Assembly: GCA_017537025.1 (NCBI GenBank)
Contig: JAFWCB010000005.1
Span: forward strand, 248,001-312,000
Source: Sediminibacterium sp.
GTDB taxonomy: Bacteria > Bacteroidota > Bacteroidia > Chitinophagales > Chitinophagaceae
DNA: 64,000 nt
Reading direction: 5' to 3'
The notes under the pieces were generated by a model, which made no database searches, had not been told where the DNA came from, and was given only the letters and a program-made list of their open reading frames with translations. This document shows positions 54,132-62,208 of the stretch, one piece after another (positions within the stretch are counted from its first letter, which is position 1; the number at the start of each line of letters is the position of its first letter). A program made the position numbers and the translations under genes.

Positions 54132-55325
54132 TTATAAGCCTTCATAAACCACCGCCGCTCCTTGTCCCACCCCTACACACATGGTTGCCAAGCCATACTT
54201 TGCCTTTCTTCTATTCATTTCGTGTACCAAAGTAGTAGAAATTCGGGCCCCGCTGCACCCAAGAGGATGCCCTAATGCAATAGCACCGCCATTTACATTC
54301 ACTATCGTAGGATCCAAATTCAGATCGCGCATACAAGCTATGCTTTGTGAGGCAAAAGCTTCATTTAATTCTACCAATGATAATTCCTGAGCGCTCAGCC
54401 CTGCTCGTTTTAGGGCTTTCTGTGAGGCCGGCACAGGGCCAATACCCATAATTCGTGGATCTACACCGGCTACGCCCATGCTAACCACCCTGGCAATTGG
54501 TTGTAGGTTGAATAATTTTATCGCCTCTTCACTAGCTAATAATAAGGCCGCAGCACCATCATTTATCCCTGAAGAATTCCCTGCCGTAACGGTTCCGTCT
54601 TTTGCAAATGCAGGTTTTAAAGCTGCCAATTTTTCCAAACTGGTTTCTCTTGGGTGTTCGTCTTTATTAAACCACGTGATCATCCGATCATTAATCATTT
54701 CTATGGGCGATATTTCATCCTCCCATTTTCCCGCCGCTAACGCGGCGGCATATTTCTCCTGTGATGCCAATGCAAAACGATCCTGTTCTTCCCTACTAAT
54801 ATTCCATTCCCTAGCAACATTCTCTGCGGTTTCACCCATACTATAAGGATGATACATTTCCGCTAGTTTTTTATTGGTAAATCGCCACCCGATAGTAGTG
54901 TCGAAGGTCTCCACCTTTCTACTCCATGCCCCATCGGCTTTTGCCGTTACAAAAGGAGCTCTCGTCATACTCTCTACCCCTCCGGCGATATAAAGCATCC
55001 CTTCTTTACAAATGATCGACCTGGCAGCATCCATAATCGCTTGTAAGCCACTGGCACATAAGCGATTCACCGTATTACCACCAACGCTTATAGGTAAGCC
55101 GGCTAATAAAGCACTCATACGGGCAACATCTCTATTATCTTCTCCAGCCTGATTAGCAGCTCCCGCAATTACATCCTCAATAGCATTAGGATCTATCGAT
55201 TCATTTCGTTTTAGTAAGGTTTGAATTACATGGGCTAATAAATCATCCGGACGAATACTACTCAATCTTCCACCGTACCTGCCTATTGGCGTGCGTACAG
55301 CATCTATTACATAACAAGCGTTCAT
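54132..55325 (-). CDS. Thiolase (acetyl-CoA acyltransferase; 3-oxoadipyl-CoA thiolase-like)
   Basis: The protein has 397 residues. Nucleophile Cys90 is in VNRLCASGLQ, the His in NGGAIALGHPLGCSGAR and the second Cys in ATMCVGVGQG. The N-terminal half (CANQAGEDNRDVARM-like AANQAGEDNRDVARM and FDTTIGWRFTNKK) resembles the PcaF/PaaJ branch that cleaves 3-oxoadipyl-CoA to succinyl-CoA and acetyl-CoA. No other phenylacetate or beta-ketoadipate genes are near, so fatty-acid breakdown or acetoacetyl-CoA use is also possible. It is divergent from rlmN, and its start is 4 nt after a TAnnTTTG box. Confidence 0.93.
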   Translation of the reverse strand: MNACYVIDAVRTPIGRYGGRLSSIRPDDLLAHVIQTLLKRNESIDPNAIEDVIAGAANQAGEDNRDVARMSALLAGLPISVGGNTVNRLCASGLQAIMDAARSIICKEGMLYIAGGVESMTRAPFVTAKADGAWSRKVETFDTTIGWRFTNKKLAEMYHPYSMGETAENVAREWNISREEQDRFALASQEKYAAALAAGKWEDEISPIEMINDRMITWFNKDEHPRETSLEKLAALKPAFAKDGTVTAGNSSGINDGAAALLLASEEAIKLFNLQPIARVVSMGVAGVDPRIMGIGPVPASQKALKRAGLSAQELSLVELNEAFASQSIACMRDLNLDPTIVNVNGGAIALGHPLGCSGARISTTLVHEMNRRKAKYGLATMCVGVGQGAAVVYEGL

Positions 55326-55329
55326 AGGG

Positions 55330-55337
55330 CAAAGATA
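55330..55337 (-). promoter_or_regulatory. -7 box 4 nt before the thiolase start (predicted leaderless)
   Basis: The minus strand reads TATCTTTG, then CCCT, then ATG at 55325. The 8-mer is identical to the ones before rlmN and the LMW phosphatase. Confidence 0.55.
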
Positions 55338-55457
55338 CAGTTTAGACCGAGAGTCGGTAAGTCCGGGAGTCCGTAAGCCAGCATTAATTATCTAAATATA
55401 TACGCTATAAACCTACACCACCTATTCCCTATAACCTTTAACCTCCTACCTATTCCG

Positions 55458-55465
55458 TATCTTTG
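55458..55465 (+). promoter_or_regulatory. -7 box 4 nt before the rlmN start (predicted leaderless)
   Basis: TATCTTTG, then CAGA, then ATG at 55470. The context TATCTTTGCAG is identical to that at 43131. The region 55422-55434 upstream holds CCTATTCCCTATA, also found at 38777. Confidence 0.55.
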
Positions 55466-55469
55466 CAGA

Positions 55470-56513
55470 ATGAACAGTTCTTTACCAAATATCAGGCACT
55501 TGAGCACCGAAGATCTTACGACCTATTTCGAACAAATAGGAGAAAAGAAGTTCCGCTTGCAACAAGTGCAAGAATGGCTTTGGCAAAAACATGCCCATAG
55601 CTTCGAGGCTATGAGTAATTTAAGTAAAGAATTAAGAAATAAACTGAGTACCGATTTCAGCTTACCCGCCCTAAAAGTGGATGCTACCCAGTTCAGTAGC
55701 GATGGCACTATTAAAACCAGATTTAAAACCTACGATAATCATTTGATTGAAGGTGTACTCATTCCTACCGAAGATCGCAAAACAGCCTGTGTATCTTCAC
55801 AAATTGGCTGTAGCCTCAGCTGTAAATTCTGCGCCACTGGTTATATGGACCGCAAAAGAAATTTAACATTCGACGAAATCGTAGATCAAGTAGTACTCAT
55901 CAACAAACAAAGTGAAGAAACTTACCAAAAAAAACTAAGCAATATCGTTTTCATGGGTATGGGTGAGCCCTTACTCAATTATAATAATGTACTAAAAGCC
56001 ATCGAGCGCATTTCAGCAGAAGATGGTTTGTTTATGAGCGCGCGTCGTATTACCGTTTCCACCGCCGGTGTTGCCAAACAAATAAAGAAATTAGGAGATG
56101 ATGGTGTACGATTTAAACTGGCGCTATCGTTACACGCTGCTAATGATGCCAAGCGAAATGAAATAATGCCTATCAATGAAACGAATAATATTAAAGTATT
56201 AATCGACGCCTTAAATTATTTCTATAAAAAAACAGGCAACGAAATAACGCTCGAATATATCCTCTTTAAAAATTTAAATGATTCTCCAAAAGATGCCGAA
56301 GAACTTACTAAAATTTATCGGCAAGTACCTGCGGATCTGATTAATATCATTGAATACAATAGCATCGACGCTTTTAAGTTTACAAAACCGGAAGAGGAAG
56401 ATGTGCAACAGTTCATGAATATTTTAGCCAATAATAAAGTGAATGCTCGCTTGCGCAGAAGCAGGGGTAAAGATATTGATGCTGCATGCGGACAATTAGC
56501 GAATAAGGGGTAA
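55470..56513 (+). CDS. rlmN: 23S rRNA (adenine-C2)-methyltransferase RlmN
   Basis: The protein has 347 residues. The radical-SAM cluster motif CSLSCKFC gives Cys114, Cys118 and Cys121; the family segments FMGMGEPLLNY, ALSLHAAND and LEYILFKNLND follow, and the C-terminal catalytic Cys is in DIDAACGQLA. It methylates A2503 of 23S rRNA and A37 of some tRNAs. The start at 55470 fits the family length and follows a promoter box by 4 nt. Confidence 0.96.
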   Translation: MNSSLPNIRHLSTEDLTTYFEQIGEKKFRLQQVQEWLWQKHAHSFEAMSNLSKELRNKLSTDFSLPALKVDATQFSSDGTIKTRFKTYDNHLIEGVLIPTEDRKTACVSSQIGCSLSCKFCATGYMDRKRNLTFDEIVDQVVLINKQSEETYQKKLSNIVFMGMGEPLLNYNNVLKAIERISAEDGLFMSARRITVSTAGVAKQIKKLGDDGVRFKLALSLHAANDAKRNEIMPINETNNIKVLIDALNYFYKKTGNEITLEYILFKNLNDSPKDAEELTKIYRQVPADLINIIEYNSIDAFKFTKPEEEDVQQFMNILANNKVNARLRRSRGKDIDAACGQLANKG

Positions 56514-56557
56514 ATGGTTAAGGGAATAGGGTATTAGGAATAAGTAATAGTTTTTTA

Positions 56558-56570
56558 ACCCCAAAGGGGT
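56558..56570. repeat. Small hairpin ACCCC-AAA-GGGGT before rluB
   Basis: A 5-bp stem with a 3-nt loop between rlmN and rluB, followed by GACAT. It is related to the hairpins at 36898 and 38731. It may end or process the rlmN transcript, but has no clear T run after it. Confidence 0.5.
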
Positions 56571-56587
56571 GACATATTTTTAGGAAA

Positions 56588-57631
56588 ATGAAAAAGAATC
56601 GTACAGATAATTTTAGCAAGTTTGCCAATCAAAAAAAAGGAGCGGCAATTAAAGAAGCATATAGGCAAGAAAAACGCAAAATAAAAGCGGAAGCTCGGGA
56701 GAAGGGGGAGGCGCTTCGACAGGCGAAGAAAGAGATTCCTCGCTCCGCTCGGAAAGACGATAAACCGGAGACCACCCTTCGACAAGCTCAGGGTGACAGC
56801 CCAAAACCCGCAACTCGTAACTCGAAACCCGCTCTTCGACAGGCTCAGGGCAACAACCCGAAACCTACTGTCATCTCGAGCGAAGCGAGAGAGCAAATGC
56901 CCCTCAATAAATTTATCGCACACTGTGGTGTTTGTGGTAGAAGAGAAGCAGCGGAATTAGTGAAAGAAGGAAAAGTGACCGTGAATGGTGATAAAATTTT
57001 TGAACCGGGTTATAAAGTAAGTGATACCGATAAAGTAATCGTAAAAGGTAAAAGAGTATTTCTACAAAAAAATAGTGTTTATATTTTACTAAACAAGCCC
57101 AAAGATTTTATTACCACTTCGAACGATCCGCAAGGAAGAAAAACGGTACTCGATTTAATTAAAAGTGCAACTACAGAAAGAGTATATCCTGTTGGCAGGC
57201 TCGATAGAAATACAACCGGTGTACTCCTGCTCACAAACGATGGGGAACTGGCGCAAAAACTTACCCACCCATCATTTGAAGTAAAAAAAATTTACGAAGT
57301 AACACTCGATAAACCGGTTGCTAAAACCGACCTTGATCAAATTGCTTCAGGTATTACATTGGAAGATGGTTTTGTAGCAGCCGATTCAGTTGGCTATGCT
57401 AATACGAAGGATAAACACATTGTTGGTATTGAAATTCATAGTGGCAAAAACAGAATCGTTCGCCGCATTTTCGAACACCTGGGTTATGATGTAAAAGCAC
57501 TTGATAGAGTGATGTTTGCTAACCTTACTAAAAAAAATGTAGAACGTAGTAAATGGCGATATCTCAACGAAAAAGAAGTACGTTTATTAAAATTCATGAA
57601 TAATTCTTTTGTACGCAAACAAAAAGGATAG
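56588..57631 (+). CDS. rluB: RluB-type rRNA pseudouridine synthase with repeat-derived linker
   Basis: The protein has 347 residues. Residues 104-347 are the enzyme: an S4 RNA-binding domain (MPLNKFIAHCGVCGRREA) and the catalytic domain with Asp in VGRLDRNTTGVLLLTNDG and the segment KNRIVRRIFEHLGYDV. It turns a uridine of 23S rRNA (U2605 in E. coli) into pseudouridine. Residues 1-42 are a basic helical extension (KEAYRQEKRKIKAEAREK) as seen in relatives, but residues 43-102 are encoded by copies of dispersed repeats: LRQAK, LRQAQGD, LRQAQGN and VISSEARE. No stop is created. A start at Met104 (56897) is possible but less likely because the extension is in frame and basic. Confidence 0.9.
   Translation: MKKNRTDNFSKFANQKKGAAIKEAYRQEKRKIKAEAREKGEALRQAKKEIPRSARKDDKPETTLRQAQGDSPKPATRNSKPALRQAQGNNPKPTVISSEAREQMPLNKFIAHCGVCGRREAAELVKEGKVTVNGDKIFEPGYKVSDTDKVIVKGKRVFLQKNSVYILLNKPKDFITTSNDPQGRKTVLDLIKSATTERVYPVGRLDRNTTGVLLLTNDGELAQKLTHPSFEVKKIYEVTLDKPVAKTDLDQIASGITLEDGFVAADSVGYANTKDKHIVGIEIHSGKNRIVRRIFEHLGYDVKALDRVMFANLTKKNVERSKWRYLNEKEVRLLKFMNNSFVRKQKG
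56714..56892 (+). repeat. Cluster of dispersed repeats inside the rluB reading frame
   Basis: CTTCGACAAGCTCAG-type 21-mers at 56777-56797 and 56834-56854 (18 of 21 identical), a partial copy CTTCGACAGG at 56714, and two copies of another palindromic-type repeat: CCTCGCTCCGCTCGG (56738-56752) and TCTCGAGCGAAGCGAGAGA (56874-56892). The 21-mer is also the arm of the intergenic inverted repeat at 7005-7054. Confidence 0.85.
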
Positions 57632-57635
57632 TCGC

Positions 57636-58346
57636 ATGAAATTAAATATCTTGCTCGAGAATGAAGAATTTGTTGCCCTTAATAAACCAGCAGGATTATT
57701 AAGTATACCCGATAGGTTAGGAATTGAGCGATCTCTAAAAGATATACTCAAAGAAAAATATGGGAATATTTTCACGGTTCATCGCCTAGATAAAGATACC
57801 AGTGGTGTAATCATTTTTGCTAAAACAGAAGAAGCACATGCCGCACTTTCTGAATTATTTAGCAGCAGAGATATGAAAAAATGGTATCTCGGTTTAGTGA
57901 GCGGACAAATGCTAAACATTACCGGAAGTATTGATGCGCCTATTATGGAGCATCCCGGCAAAAACACAAAAATGATGACCCATGCCAAAGGCAAGGCATC
58001 ACTTACAGATTATGAAGTGCTCGAAACCTTTCGCTTATTCACTTGGGTAAAATTTCAGATACACACTGGAAGAACCCATCAAATTAGAGTACATGCCCAG
58101 CATATCGGCCACCCGATTGTATGCGATGATATTTATGGCGATGCTAAACCTGTTTTATTATCTGCCATCAAACGAAATTTTAAACTATCCAAAGTAGCAG
58201 AAGAAGAACGACCCATTCTTTCGCGATTAGCACTTCATTCTTACCAATTAGCTTTTACATTAAATGGTAATAGCTATACTATTGAAGCACCCATACCAAA
58301 AGATATCAGCGCTTTATTACAGCAATTGCGAAAATGGAAGGGCTAA
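57636..58346 (+). CDS. RluA-family pseudouridine synthase
   Basis: From the chosen ATG (MKLNILLENEEF) the protein has 236 residues; the frame opens at 57609, but that overlaps rluB by 23 nt. The catalytic Asp is in VHRLDKDTSGVIIFAK, and the RluA signatures LNKPAGLLSIPD and HTGRTHQIRVHAQHIGHPI are present. No N-terminal S4 domain is seen, so it is a short RluA-type enzyme acting on rRNA or tRNA; the exact uridine is not readable. It starts 4 nt after rluB, which suggests one operon for two modification enzymes. Its last bases overlap the convergent amidohydrolase by 4 nt. Confidence 0.93.
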   Translation: MKLNILLENEEFVALNKPAGLLSIPDRLGIERSLKDILKEKYGNIFTVHRLDKDTSGVIIFAKTEEAHAALSELFSSRDMKKWYLGLVSGQMLNITGSIDAPIMEHPGKNTKMMTHAKGKASLTDYEVLETFRLFTWVKFQIHTGRTHQIRVHAQHIGHPIVCDDIYGDAKPVLLSAIKRNFKLSKVAEEERPILSRLALHSYQLAFTLNGNSYTIEAPIPKDISALLQQLRKWKG

Positions 58347-59617
58347 TTATTCTTATATACGGTTCCGTTTTTCATCACAAATTTAACACGACTCATACTC
58401 GTTATATCTTTAGTTGGGTCCCCATCAACTGCAATAATATCTGCCAGTTTATCTTTTTCAATTATTCCGATTCTATCATCGCCCAATAAATCTGCAGCAT
58501 TTAAAGTAGCACATTGTATGGCTTCTAATATGGGCATTCCTGCTTCGGTCATATATATAAATTCCATCCAATTTTTACCATGACTATATACACCTGCATC
58601 TGTACCAAATGCAATTTTAACTCCGCGCTTATAGGCTTTGGCAAAAGTGGCTTGAATAAAATTTCCAACTACCAATGCTTTTGCTCTTACAATTTCAGGA
58701 TAATAACCCGGCTTTTTTGCGGAATCAGCGGAAGATTTTCCTGCGATAATGGTAGGTACTAAATAAGTGCCTTTCTGTTTCATCAAATCCATAACCTCTT
58801 CTGTCATATAGGTACCATGCTCTATAGAACTTACCCCTCCTAATACAGCACGTTTCATACCCTCGGCAACATGTGCATGCGCAGCAACTTTAAATCCGTA
58901 ATCTTTTGCCGTTGTAACAATGGCTTTTATTTCTTCCTCGGTAAACTGAGCGCCACTTCCATCCTTTGCCATACTCAATACGCCACCGGTAGCTGTAATT
59001 TTGATGAGGTCTGATCCATCTTTATAGCGCTGACGAACAGCTTTAGCGGCATCTTCAGGTCCATTTACAACTCCTTCTTTCGGACCTGGATCACCCATTA
59101 TCTCTTTTCTGTAATTGTTGGTAGGATCGGCGTGCCCACCGGTAGATGCTATCGCTTTTCCGGCAGTATATATACGCGGCCCCTTCGTGAGATTATTATT
59201 AATGGCATTTCTTAGAGAAATATTTACCCCTCTTCCGCCCAAATCGCGAATTGCTGTAAAGCCACTCATCAAAGTTCTTTCAGCATAAACAGCCGCCTGA
59301 AAAGCAATATCAGCATCATTCAACGTAAAACCATTCAAGTATCTGTTAGGTCCTGTTTCTTCCTCTAAATGTACATGCATATCGATCAGTCCGGGCATTA
59401 CCGTTTGCTTTTTCAGGTCAATAATTTTATCATTGGCGCTACCCGCAACATATCCTTTTTGAATATCTATTATTTTGTTTCCATCTATTATAATGGTCAC
59501 TTCATTGAGTAGGGATAATTTTTTTACATCCACGAGGGTACCGCAGTGTAAATATGTTTTTTGGGCAGCAACATGAATAGCAATCAGACTTAAAGTCAGG
59601 TAAAGCAGTTTACGCAT
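58343..59617 (-). CDS. Secreted metal-dependent amidohydrolase
   Basis: The protein has 424 residues with a signal peptide (about 1-18, ending HVAAQ). Metal ligands of the amidohydrolase barrel are visible: HxH in MHVHLEE, Lys in DLIKITATGG, His in AAHAHVAEG, His in SIEHGTYM and Asp in FGTDAGVYSHG. The C-terminal beta sandwich ends DPTKDITSMSRVKFVMKNG. The type is that of imidazolonepropionase-like or Xaa-Pro dipeptidase-like secreted hydrolases of Bacteroidota, which cleave amide or peptide bonds; the substrate is unknown. It is a single gene, 72 nt after the peroxiredoxin gene and its terminator. Confidence 0.93.
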   Translation of the reverse strand: MRKLLYLTLSLIAIHVAAQKTYLHCGTLVDVKKLSLLNEVTIIIDGNKIIDIQKGYVAGSANDKIIDLKKQTVMPGLIDMHVHLEEETGPNRYLNGFTLNDADIAFQAAVYAERTLMSGFTAIRDLGGRGVNISLRNAINNNLTKGPRIYTAGKAIASTGGHADPTNNYRKEIMGDPGPKEGVVNGPEDAAKAVRQRYKDGSDLIKITATGGVLSMAKDGSGAQFTEEEIKAIVTTAKDYGFKVAAHAHVAEGMKRAVLGGVSSIEHGTYMTEEVMDLMKQKGTYLVPTIIAGKSSADSAKKPGYYPEIVRAKALVVGNFIQATFAKAYKRGVKIAFGTDAGVYSHGKNWMEFIYMTEAGMPILEAIQCATLNAADLLGDDRIGIIEKDKLADIIAVDGDPTKDITSMSRVKFVMKNGTVYKNN

Positions 59618-59642
59618 GGTTTATTGTTTGGAGGGAAGATAC

Positions 59643-59668
59643 AAAAAAGCCCCGGTAGAAACCAGGGC
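59643..59668 (-). terminator. Terminator of the peroxiredoxin gene
   Basis: GCCCCGGT (59649-59656) and ACCAGGGC (59661-59668) pair at 7 of 8 positions with a 4-nt loop, and six T follow on the minus strand (59643-59648). Confidence 0.85.
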
Positions 59669-59692
59669 AATACAAGTACAACTATTCAAAAA

Positions 59693-60328
59693 CTATTTAT
59701 TTGGTTGAGGTGTAAACCGTAAATAAGGCTTTACTATATTTAATCCTTTTGGAAATTTTTGTAATGCATCTTCGGTACTTACAGCAGGAACTACAATCAC
59801 ATCTTCACCCTCTTTCCAATCGGCTGGTGTAGCTACACTGTATTGTGCAGTAAGTTGAAGAGAATCGATCACTCGTAATACCTCATGAAAATTTCTTCCG
59901 GTAGAAGCAGGATAAGTAATGGTAAGTTTTACTTTTTTATCCGGACCAATAATAAATAAAGATCTAACCGTAAAGGTTTCAGAAGCATTTGGATGAATCA
60001 TACCATATGCATTAGCGATAGATTTATCGTGATCGGCGATGATAGGAAAATCTACAGATGCACCTTGGGTTTCATTGATATCTTTGATCCAACCTTCATG
60101 GCGCTCAATACTGTCAACACTTAATGCGAGCACTTTTACGTTACGTTTGGCGAACTCCTCTTTAAGTAAGGCAGTTCTTCCCAGTTCAGTAGTGCATACC
60201 GGGGTATAGTCTGCTGGATGCGAAAAAAGGACTCCCCATCCATCTCCCAAATATTCATAAAAATCGATGGTTCCAATACTTGTGGTTGCCGTAAAATTGG
60301 GTGCGATATCCCCTAAACGTATGCTCAT
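59693..60328 (-). CDS. 1-Cys peroxiredoxin (Prx6 type)
   Basis: The protein has 211 residues. The peroxidatic Cys45 is in SHPADYTPVCTTELG and the Arg in VRSLFIIGPD completes the site. There is no second Cys in the whole protein, so no resolving Cys: it must be recycled by an outside thiol. The Prx6-type C-terminal domain (ATPADWKEGEDVIVVP) is present. It reduces hydrogen peroxide and alkyl hydroperoxides in the cytoplasm. A TATATTTG box lies 17 nt upstream of the start, and a terminator follows. Confidence 0.95.
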   Translation of the reverse strand: MSIRLGDIAPNFTATTSIGTIDFYEYLGDGWGVLFSHPADYTPVCTTELGRTALLKEEFAKRNVKVLALSVDSIERHEGWIKDINETQGASVDFPIIADHDKSIANAYGMIHPNASETFTVRSLFIIGPDKKVKLTITYPASTGRNFHEVLRVIDSLQLTAQYSVATPADWKEGEDVIVVPAVSTEDALQKFPKGLNIVKPYLRFTPQPNK

Positions 60329-60345
60329 AAAGTTCTTTTATGGTA

Positions 60346-60353
60346 CAAATATA
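60346..60353 (-). promoter_or_regulatory. -7 box of the peroxiredoxin gene
   Basis: The minus strand reads TATATTTG, an exact TAnnTTTG match, with the start codon 17 nt downstream. No clear -33 element is visible. Confidence 0.4.
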
Positions 60354-60392
60354 GTATTATCCTATTAATTTAGTAGGATAATAGATTAAATT

Positions 60393-61556
60393 TTAATCAT
60401 CCCCCTTCCTCACAGTCCTACCCTTCTGCAAAGCCTTTTTCCCGAACTTATTTTTTACTTCATCGATGGCCTTATATAATTCGTTTTTCTTTCCTCCATC
60501 ATCAAACAAGCTCCCTTGTAATACATGGGATGTAAGTTCGGAAAGTCGCACTCCGATTAATCTTACCGGTTGCCCTTTACGATATAACTTATGAAACAGG
60601 TCGATCGCAACAGGTATCAACTCATCGTCACGTAGGGTATAATCAATGGTTGTTTGCTTAGAAGTAGTTTCGAAATTCGGATACCGGATTTTGACTGCTA
60701 TGCAGCCTGTAAGCTTTTTGTCTTGTCGCAATTCATAGGCTACTCTTTCGGTGAGTCTTACTAATTCACTCAATAAAAAAGAAACATCTGATGAATGTTC
60801 TTCTAAGGTATTTTCTGCCGATATAGATTTGCTCTCATGATAAGGATGTACTTCCCCCTCATGTATACCTTGCGCCTTTGTCCACAAATCTTTTCCCCAC
60901 TTGCCTAAATTTTTTTCTAATAGAACAACTGGTGTTTCGCTCAACTGTTTAATGGTATGAATACCCATAGATTTCAATTTTTGAAAACTATGTTCACCTA
61001 CCCCTGAAAATTTATTTACCGGCAAAGGAGCTAGAAAAGCTTTCTCCATACCCGGCTGTACAAATAAATACCCATTCGGTTTGGCTTCATCAGTAGCAAT
61101 TTTGGCAACCATTTTATTGGATGCGAGACCGAATGAAATCGGCAATTTAGTTGCATCAATTATTTCATTCCTCAAATCGATTGCCCACTGATAAGGGTCA
61201 AAGAATTTATCCATCCCGGTGAGATCTACATAAAATTCATCGATTGATGCTTTCTCAAATAAAGGGGCTTTGGCAGCAATGATATCAGTAACCCAGCGGG
61301 AGTACCGACTATATTCACCTCTGGTACCACGCACTAAAATAGCGTGCGGACAAAGTTTCATTGCCTGCTTCATGGGCATGGCACTTCGTACACCAAATTT
61401 TCTAGCTTCATAGCTGCAAGTAGTAACAACGCCCCTATCGGCTGTGCCACCAACAATCACCGCTTTACCTTTCAAAGAAGGATCATTCAACATCTCCACA
61501 CTCACAAAAAATGAATCTAAATCATAATGGGCTATATAACGCTGAGGGTTACTCAT
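60393..61556 (-). CDS. dinB: DNA polymerase IV (Y family)
   Basis: The protein has 387 residues. Catalytic acidic residues are in HYDLDSFFVSVE and SIDEFYVDLTG; the steric segment GTADRGVVTTCSYEARKFGVRSAMP is shortened here to its ends, GTADRGV and FGVRSAMP. Helix-hairpin-helix (FSGVGEHSFQKLKSMGI) and little-finger domains follow. It is an error-prone polymerase that bypasses DNA damage. Its start overlaps the rimM stop (ATGA), so it is made from the rimM transcript rather than an obvious SOS-type promoter. No C-terminal clamp-binding peptide is clear; QGSLFDD near the end is a good candidate. Confidence 0.95.
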   Translation of the reverse strand: MSNPQRYIAHYDLDSFFVSVEMLNDPSLKGKAVIVGGTADRGVVTTCSYEARKFGVRSAMPMKQAMKLCPHAILVRGTRGEYSRYSRWVTDIIAAKAPLFEKASIDEFYVDLTGMDKFFDPYQWAIDLRNEIIDATKLPISFGLASNKMVAKIATDEAKPNGYLFVQPGMEKAFLAPLPVNKFSGVGEHSFQKLKSMGIHTIKQLSETPVVLLEKNLGKWGKDLWTKAQGIHEGEVHPYHESKSISAENTLEEHSSDVSFLLSELVRLTERVAYELRQDKKLTGCIAVKIRYPNFETTSKQTTIDYTLRDDELIPVAIDLFHKLYRKGQPVRLIGVRLSELTSHVLQGSLFDDGGKKNELYKAIDEVKNKFGKKALQKGRTVRKGDD

Positions 61557-62074
61557 GATCGATAAATATCCAATAATCCATCTGGTAATACAAGATATAC
61601 TTTACCTTCTTTCCGATCAATTTTGTCGAGTGTTTCAGCATGCAGAGGAATCAATGCCTCATTTTTATCGAGCATTATTTTCAAAAGAACTTGATGGGGT
61701 TGTTCAATAATTTCTACGATAGGTCCTAAATCTTCATCTTCGTCTGTAATAATATGATATCCCAGTAATGAAATAGGTGCGTCTTTACCGGCTAGTCTAC
61801 GAAAATCAGCATCTGCGAACCAAACCGGTTTTGTTTGAAAACGAGCTGCCTTCTCTTTAGTATCTATATCTTCTAATTTTACAAAAGTTTCTGTATCGTC
61901 TTTTGCTTTTGCGCTCTCTACGAAATAAGGTATGTAAGCACCTTTGGCCTCTTCCACAAACAAAACTTCCAATCCTTTTAAAGTTGTTTTCTTTCCTAAG
62001 GAATGTTTTAGTATTAATTCTCCTTTTAACCCAAAAGAAGCGACAAATTTTCCGATTTGAATATAATGTTCCAT
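61553..62074 (-). CDS. rimM: 16S rRNA processing protein RimM
   Basis: The protein has 173 residues: an N-terminal RimM domain (YIQIGKFVASFGLKGELILKH) and a C-terminal PRC-barrel (LLGYHIITDEDEDLGPIVEI, then ALIPLHAETLDKIDRKEGKVY in parts). It assists assembly of the 30S subunit head with ribosomal protein S19. It follows rpsP, as in many bacteria, but a terminator and a perfect 18-bp palindrome lie between them. The gene after it is dinB rather than trmD. Confidence 0.95.
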   Translation of the reverse strand: MEHYIQIGKFVASFGLKGELILKHSLGKKTTLKGLEVLFVEEAKGAYIPYFVESAKAKDDTETFVKLEDIDTKEKAARFQTKPVWFADADFRRLAGKDAPISLLGYHIITDEDEDLGPIVEIIEQPHQVLLKIMLDKNEALIPLHAETLDKIDRKEGKVYLVLPDGLLDIYRS

Positions 62075-62081
62075 AAAACCG

Positions 62082-62099
62082 GTCTGACCATGGTCAGAC
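62082..62099. repeat. Perfect 18-bp palindrome just before rimM
   Basis: GTCTGACCATGGTCAGAC ends 7 nt before the rimM start codon. A related shorter palindrome, GCGTCTGACGC, lies 37 nt further upstream. It could be a protein-binding site or an RNA hairpin covering the ribosome-binding region. Confidence 0.6.
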
Positions 62100-62161
62100 G
62101 CTTTTAAAATTTAGATGTAAAAATAATATAAAGGGGCGTCTGACGCTAGCGACAAAATGGC

Positions 62162-62188
62162 AAAAAAAACCCCGACCTTTCGGTCGGG
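62162..62188 (-). terminator. Terminator of rpsP
   Basis: CCCGACC (62171-62177) and GGTCGGG (62182-62188) pair perfectly over 7 bp around TTTC. On the minus strand one G and then eight T follow. Confidence 0.88.
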
Positions 62189-62208
62189 ACCTTTTCAAAA
62201 AAAGTTTA

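Noticed and set aside
56777-56854. Possible CRISPR-like array (two similar 21-mers with a 36-nt spacer)
   Set aside because: Only two full units, in frame within a gene, 18 of 21 identical, and no cas genes. It is a dispersed repeat.
56555-56923. Open frame of 122 codons on the minus strand with LSLSKG-type peptides
   Set aside because: It is the complement of the repeat cluster in rluB; LSLSKG is what the 21-mer encodes on the other strand. The plus-strand frame continues into a clear enzyme.
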